A stretch of DNA of 64,000 bases from Dactylellina haptotyla. Lineage: Eukaryota; Ascomycota; Orbiliomycetes; Orbiliales; Orbiliaceae. Made by a program: the position numbers and the translations under genes. Below the pieces are notes generated by a model. It was not told the origin of the DNA and did no database searches. It saw only the letters and a program-made list of their open reading frames with translations. How positions within the stretch are numbered: the stretch's first letter is position 1; each line of letters begins with the position of its first letter. Positions 58,645 through 64,000 of this stretch are shown in pieces. The stretch lies in assembly GCA_031310005.1 (NCBI GenBank), contig CM062382.1, forward strand, positions 1,736,001 to 1,800,000. Direction: 5' to 3'.

Positions 58645-59424
58645 CTACTCTTCCCCAGCTAGCTGATCCCCTACCTTGAGCACTTCATCCGTATCCTCGC
58701 AATCCAAAATTTTCCCAACACCTGAGGCATTTCGAAAGAGTTCTTTCGCGCCGGCATACATCATCCGGAATTCGTGGTTCGCATTCGCTGGCAAATAATA
58801 AAGTAGCACATAAGGCGTAGAGAGTCGTCCAGATTTCTAGTCAGAATTTGTGAGATATTTAGCTTAGCCAATACCCTCTATTGAATGTACGAGTTGGATA
58901 TTCTGATTGGAATTGATGCCGAGAATGGGGCGGGACTAGTTATTTCAGAACATCTGAGTCCCAACTTGGAGGTTCTAAAGTAGGTGCAACCCCGACTAGC
59001 CACTTACGAGTGTTACTGGGTAACTGAGCAGGACATATCGAGGTGTGTTCGGTGGAAGTTCCTCGGCGATTTCATTCAATGAGGTGTATGTCTCGTCATC
59101 GTCTTGTTTGATCTCGTACGTCTTCTTGTCGATAGCATCTATAGATTGGCCCAGTAAGCAAAATATATCAAGTAGAAGACCCCACACGTTCCAGACATCA
59201 CCCGAAACTCGTTTCAGCCCACACATTGGGGAAGTTATCGCTAACAAATGCGCGCCTGAGGCTTGGATGCTCTTGAAGTGGACAGTCTGAACTTCTCTAG
59301 CTGTTTCGTTGTGTCTGGGCTTATCGTGAAAATTCGGGCCTCCGAAGCCTGCAGATGATAGTGGGGTTTAGAGCCTATTCGCCCGTCTACGTTATCTGTT
59401 ACCAAGGATAGGCTTTGGTACCAT
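58645..59424 (-). CDS. Glia maturation factor (GMF/Aim7), ADF-homology protein
   Basis: Actin regulator that debranches Arp2/3 networks. Four coding exons: 59424-59422 (ATG only), 59348-59246, 59138-59008, 58836-58645, giving 142 residues, the normal length. The protein is GMF throughout: ASEARIFTISPDTTKQLEKF, RASKPQARIYAIDKKTYEIK, DDDETYTSLNEIAEELPPN, RYVLLSYPVTL, GRLSTPYVLLYYLPANANHE then FRMMYAGAKELFRNASGVGK. None of the exons forms a long frame alone. The ATG-only first exon is required because exon 2 begins in phase with ASEARI and a donor (GTACC) follows an upstream ATG directly. Intron 3 is 171 bp, longer than the others. Divergent from the molybdopterin-domain gene. Confidence 0.9.
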
Positions 59425-59872
59425 GATTATGGGTATGTGAGCGCGAGAGTATCGCTTTGGGTTATTTGTGAAAATATTTTTTGGATCTTCTGACTTATGA
59501 AAAAGGTAACTCGATGGCGAAGAAGTGCGGTCGAAAAGGATGTCGTATTGAGATGAGAAGTGGTGAATTCGGTTTGATGCTTTCCACTGATACGGTTGGT
59601 CACAAAACTGTGGCGAGTATGACAAGGGTGTATTTAGAATAATATATCAGCCTCGGATGTGGACTCGATCCTCGACTCTGTGGCTTCCAAGAATTTCAAC
59701 ATATTTTCATGACCAGATACCAGAAAATAAGATAGCCCACTAAACATCACGACACCCTGGTCGGTATCTCGGTACCACCAAAAATTCCGTATTGGCATTC
59801 GGCACTCAATATTTCTTGCGACGCACTCAAATATATTGTGTGACCCTTCCTTTTCGCTGTTAGGTTCCGCCT
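59425..59872. other. Divergent promoter region GMF / molybdopterin-domain gene
   Basis: About 450 bp. It includes the likely GMF 5' leader. A minus frame at 59392-59625 overlaps the GMF start region and is a shadow. Nothing else recognised. Confidence 0.5.
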
Positions 59873-61149
59873 ATGTTCAGGTATTCATCTCGGATACTGA
59901 GGAAGTCTTCTCACACTGCTAGATACACTCTCTACCACACTCCGCATCCAATGTCTGGGTTAGCACACACAGGTTCATCCCCGCGGATGATACAAACAGC
60001 AGCCTGTCTGATAATTGGTGACGAGGTTCTCAACGGAAAAGTATGCTCAATCAAGCTCCTTAGCCGGAGCCTTTCACAGTTGAAGGATATTAATAGCAGA
60101 AAAATTCCCATTTAGATTGTGGATACAAACAGCCCATGGTTCGCAAAGTATTGCTTCTCCATGGGCCTGGAGCTCAAGAGAGTTGAAGTGATACCAGATG
60201 AAGAAGCCGACATCATAGAAGCAGTCAGACGAATGTCCCGGAACTACGATTTTGTGGTTACGAGTGGCGGTATTGGGCCCACGTAAGTCAAGCCGGCGGC
60301 GATAAAGATGAATCCAAGCTCGGCATAATTTTCTAACCCGCAATTGCAACTCCGGCAGCCACGATGATATAACGTACCCTAGTATTGCCAAAGCGTATGA
60401 TTCAAGCCCTTACTTGTTGAAATATTGACCGTTGCCCCGGTCCCCCAAATTGGCAATTTGGCTCTCGTCTGTAACCATGGCACTTTACAAGCGCTTTATA
60501 TCTGATATCGGATGACCCATACTCGAGGAGAATTGAATGAACGCTTTTCTAAAATTGTAATGTTTCTAGTTTTGACCTCCCTCTGGAAATCCACGAAGAA
60601 ACCCACCAGCGGATGAGAAAACTCTGGAAGTCCAAGAGGAACGAGCCATTCTTTGACTGGGACACACCTTCCGCTAGGCTATCGGCGAAGCTGCGAATGG
60701 CAACTCTACCAACTGGTCTGGGTTGCCGAGCATTTTTCCCTTCCGAAGAACTTTGGGTTCCGATTGGGATTGTGAATGAGAATATCCATATCCTCCCCGG
60801 TATTCCCTTGCTGTTCCAGCAGATGCTCACTGGCCTCGAGAGGGAACTAATCCCACGGATCGAGGCATCGAATCGCAGTATCTTTAGATTGATGATCAGT
60901 ACTCCGCAGCCAGAATCGCAGATGGCGGATTATTTAACAGGGCTTCAAGAAAAGGTCAAGGATCATGGTGTAAAAGTAGGGAGCTATCCAAGATGGGGGA
61001 AAACGAGGAATACTGTCACGCTGGTAGGAAGGGACCAAAACTATATTGAGAGCCTTGTCGGTGAAGTTACGACACAACTGGAGGGTGTGAGGGTAACATT
61101 CGAAGCAGAGGCCGATAGTGAAACTGATGAACCAACCGAGGGAGTTTGA
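59873..61149 (+). CDS. Molybdopterin-binding (MoaB/Mog/CinA-like) domain protein
   Basis: Four exons (59873-60040, 60116-60282, 60359-60394, 60570-61149) give 316 residues. The fold is that of the molybdopterin-binding domain in MoaB, CinA and the N-terminal half of animal FLAD1: ACLIIGDEVLNGKIVDTNSP, then the signature VVTSGGIGPTHDDITYPSIA, LRMATLPTGLGCRAFFP and IHILPGIPLLFQQML. The C-terminal part resembles the FLAD1/CinA linker region. It has no FAD synthase domain. The N-terminus (MFRYSSRILRKSSHTARYTL) is Arg/Ser-rich without acids, like a mitochondrial presequence; Met codons at positions 27 and 39 are possible alternative starts. A role in cofactor (for example FAD or nucleotide) hydrolysis is inferred, not shown. 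Confidence 0.87.
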
Positions 61150-62375
61150 TGAGCATGATAATAACATCGGAGTTGATTGTGGGGTAGAGTTTACAACTTT
61201 GTGCTATCGGAAACACATTTGTATAATCATTTATCATCTACAATATATTGTGTTTATCGTATCTGGTGCTATCGGGAGCTGGGTTTACCAAAAAGGATCC
61301 TTAAGGATCAAATAAATGGAACTATTAGATGCGAAGCCCTTCTAGGACTCAAAAAGCATTTCAACACGCCTCGGGTTCACCAATAAAAACAATAGAGTGA
61401 AACCGTGCCGTCATCTTATCGCACTTCGTTGGTAGTGGCATGATGCATAATTAGGACTTGGTTTGTATGTATCCGTGTTGGAGGGTCGACATGTACGTGG
61501 ACACTCAATTCTCCAAAAGAATCTTCGTCGGCATCGCTGAAGCACATGCACATGTGAGTTAATTGAATCATTTATATTATTTTAACATATCCCATCCTTT
61601 ACTGGTACTCGGGCATTTCGCCTTAGATCTTTTCTTCACGTTTTATTTCCTTTTCCATCTCTTACTTGTCCTTGAGCTTTGCGGCGTGCGAAGGATGGAT
61701 CAAGAAAAAGAAGGTGCATGGCGAAAGCCAAGTTGCGGACCCTTGGATGAATTCTAGAAACGTTTCAGGGTGCGATACATCAAACACAGAAACATGGGGG
61801 GCATGCACGACATCAAAGGTGTGCGAGAATTCTCGCAATCTAAATTGGTACCCGAGGCGCTATCTACTATTAATATATACTCAAGTACTTATATATCACG
61901 TTGCGCAAAGGCACGGCTGTTAGAACCGATTGTCATATTTCTCAGATTCAGCGGATGTAGTTCCAAATCGATCAACGCTGATTTTTTGTGAGCCGAAACA
62001 CCCTCCTCGGGGGAAAGAGAGTGGCAAGGAGAGAGAGAGAGATAGAGGACTGGAACTCGAGAGGAGAATGAGGAAGCCCTTGCTTCGTAATACACACCTA
62101 TCGTCAGCTGTATACCAGCGTGAGGCCGTGGGGTGTTGTCGGGATCGGATACGGGTCCCTTCAGCCATGGGATATCGAATCAGGATCGTGAAGAAGCTAG
62201 TTCGGGATGTAGTCTCCATCTGGTAGCGCTTGGGCGTGCAGAACGGGTGGTACACCTACTTCATGTAGATGAACTACTTTAGCTCTCAAGTCGGGTTGGT
62301 ATGCCTGTTCCTTGAGATCGGTCTCCTGGCTCCGTGGAGGGCTTTCGTCATTAAATTTATTATTATTTTTTTGTT

Positions 62376-62398
62376 AAAAAAAAAAAAAAAAAAAAAAA
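62376..62398. repeat. Poly-A run
   Basis: About 23 consecutive A, following a TTATTATTTTTTTG stretch. No flanking target-site duplication or coding sequence supports a retroelement. Confidence 0.9.
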
Positions 62399-62732
62399 GA
62401 TTGGATGCAAGCTTGTCGCTTGCTAGTAAGTTTTTATCGCTCCCCTAGGTCCTTCGGATAGGCAGATCCAGGATACGGAGTTGATAGAATATTTAGACAG
62501 GGTGATTATCAATAGTGGTGGTGGTTAGGTTTATAATTCGGCATCGAGTTCCATATTTTGAGAGTGATATTTCGAATATTCCACCCATGATATAGCTATA
62601 CTTATGAGAAGCATACAAACACTGTCACCAAGTATTTGAGATGTCAAGTAAAATCCGAATATTCACAACTGAAACCTAATGAACGCGGGAGGAGGCTAAG
62701 GGGAGGGAAGGGAGAAAGGAAAAAGGAAAGAA

Positions 62733-62765
62733 GGAAAGAAAGAAAGAAAGAAAGAAAGAAAGAAA
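62733..62765. repeat. (GAAA)n microsatellite
   Basis: About eight GAAA units within a longer purine-only tract (about 62685-62767). Confidence 0.95.
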
Positions 62766-64000
62766 AAGCCCTGGTATCTTTGGGCAAACATGCGGCTTCA
62801 TCGAGACAGGACACACGAGGACAGGGACACAGACGCATCGAGGGCGACGGGTTGATAACGTTGATGTTGATGATGGCCGGCATATATTTCGAGGAGGAAG
62901 ATCGTGGCCTAAAAGAAGAAAAAGGCCCCTTTGTCTGCGGGAGCGTCTTGAGAAAGACCCTTCCTGTTTTGTGGGTTTGCGATGCGGTTTCTTCGTTTCT
63001 TTTTCCTATGAATCCTTTGTTTGTCGTGTGTCCCGTAGCGCGTATGCGGTTTTGTAGCTGCTACTTATCGATACGGGGTGGATAGTTACAGACGGACACA
63101 TACCCACTTACATTGATGAAACGGTTGTCGCACCTCGGCTGAAAATATACAACGGAATGAAAGAGAATGCGAATTGAAAAATGAATACCAAAGTAGATGC
63201 CCTACTGATAAGACGGGAGGAAATCACTACTGTAAGCTGTCGTTCTGGCTGCCGCCGCCCTCATATTCGTAAGTAATAGCTAGCGTTGCACTGCTGACCG
63301 AGAACCTGTGGTGCTGCTGTGCATGTCGTGATTCTGGTTGGGCATCGGTGGGATGGATGTGGATGCGTTTGGATGTGCGGTTCAGGGCGGGTTCGAGTGC
63401 TCCTTCCTTTTGGGCATTGTCCCCGTTGCAGGCCGGGGCAGCTCGGCCTCGCTGTCTCTGTTCAGGCGGGCTGGTGCAGCGCCGGGCGGTGAGCCTTTCC
63501 GTTTCGTTGGTGCTGGTTGCGTTGCCGGTTAGACTGGTACCAAAAGCTGGGACGGGCACCGCGCGGGACTTGGCTGGGACTGGCTGGGACTGGCGGGCGG
63601 GCTGGGGCTGCTTGCTCTCACGGCTGCCCTCTCTTCAGGCTCCACCGGAAGAGAGGAGGAGGGAGAGAGGCGAGCACAGAACGCAGAGAGAGCGGCCGGG
63701 AGAAGGGGGCAGCGAGACAAGGAAGACCCCCCCAGAAAAAAAAGAGGAAGAAGAAGAGAGAGAAAAAGAGCAGCCCAGCCCTTTTCTTTTATCTCGCGAA
63801 TCCTCTTCCTCCTGCCTGCTGCTCGGCTTGCTCGAACATCTGAGGAACTAAAGGAACCAGAAAACCCAAATTAATTAATTCTCCTGTCCCTCCTCCTCCT
63901 GCTCCTTCTCTTTCTTCTTATACATATTTCCTTTCGATCTGAGAGCCTGCGTGCGTGCATGGTCCTTCGAAGATATACATACGTTGCATATATATACATA

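Larger units (their letters stand above)
61150..64000. other. Gene-poor region to window end
   Basis: About 2.85 kb with no recognised gene. Contains a T/A tract and poly-A run (62358-62398), a GAAA run (62733-62765), and from about 63.3 kb a GC-rich then GA/CT-rich sequence with CTGGGACTGG-type tandem copies (63568-63595). Long overlapping frames at 63.2-63.85 kb are low-complexity. It looks like the leader and promoter of a gene beyond the window edge. Confidence 0.5.

Noticed and set aside
62376-62398. Poly-A run as the tail of a retroposed element
   Set aside because: No element body, target-site duplication or reverse-transcriptase-related sequence nearby.

Overview
This is a gene-dense, intron-rich nuclear segment of a filamentous ascomycete (Pezizomycotina). 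Short spliceosomal introns of about 50-170 bp with GTAAGT-type donors, fungal versions of housekeeping proteins, and fungus-restricted families (Bqt4-like APSES protein, Nud1/Cdc11 scaffold, Atg18) support this. Protein style and the AT-rich, microsatellite-laden intergenic DNA suggest Eurotiomycetes, possibly Onygenales; the exact genus cannot be fixed from the sequence alone. No mobile element, CRISPR array, rRNA or convincing tRNA gene was seen.

Layout: 0.8-1.4 kb FAM32A-like splicing factor (+); 1.7-3.4 PMI (-); 4.0-4.8 Bud32 kinase (+); 5.0-5.9 glutamate-cysteine ligase modifier (-); 6.5-7.7 fungal protein of unknown function (-); 8.3-12.7 Nud1/Cdc11 spindle-pole-body scaffold (+); 13.4-15.2 Trm2 (-); 15.5-16.0 TFIIA gamma (+); 16.7-18.2 Atg18 (-); 19.1-22.8 Tyw4/Ppm2 (+); 22.9-25.6 prolyl-tRNA synthetase (-); 26.0-28.1 CCT1 (+); 28.6-29.5 V-ATPase c'' (-); 29.9-31.0 Oar1-like reductase (+); 31.2-33.5 Uba2 (-); 34.0-35.4 Alg3 (+); 35.8-36.7 DNA polymerase delta subunit 4 (+); 37.6-40.4 SUN protein Sad1 (-); 40.9-42.7 Bqt4-like protein (+); 43.6-47.5 DDB1 (+); 48.2-50.6 Golgi apyrase (+); 50.9-51.8 Hikeshi/Opi10 (+); 52.3-53.0 Pmp3-family protein (-); 54.5-55.9 triple Cys-module protein (-); 58.6-59.4 GMF (-); 59.9-61.1 molybdopterin-binding-domain protein (+); 61.1-64.0 no recognisable gene.

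The gene models were assembled by hand: in each multi-exon gene I joined reading-frame pieces through GT-AG introns and checked that exon phases add up to an uninterrupted protein. Several genes (GMF, the FAM32A 3' exons, the N-terminal half of CCT1, most V-ATPase c'' exons) are in exons too short to show as long open frames.

Most of the window is housekeeping. Divergent head-to-head pairs alternate with tail-to-tail pairs. Several products act on tRNA (Bud32, Trm2, Tyw4, ProRS). The most suggestive arrangement is the head-to-head pair of two inner-nuclear-membrane genes, Sad1/SUN and Bqt4-like, which in fission yeast act together in telomere anchoring. Other points of interest are a Tyw4 whose JmjC domain keeps its iron ligands, a GMF gene whose first coding exon is only the ATG, two fungal proteins of unknown function, and two gene-poor, repeat-rich stretches at 55.9-58.6 and 61.1-64.0 kb.
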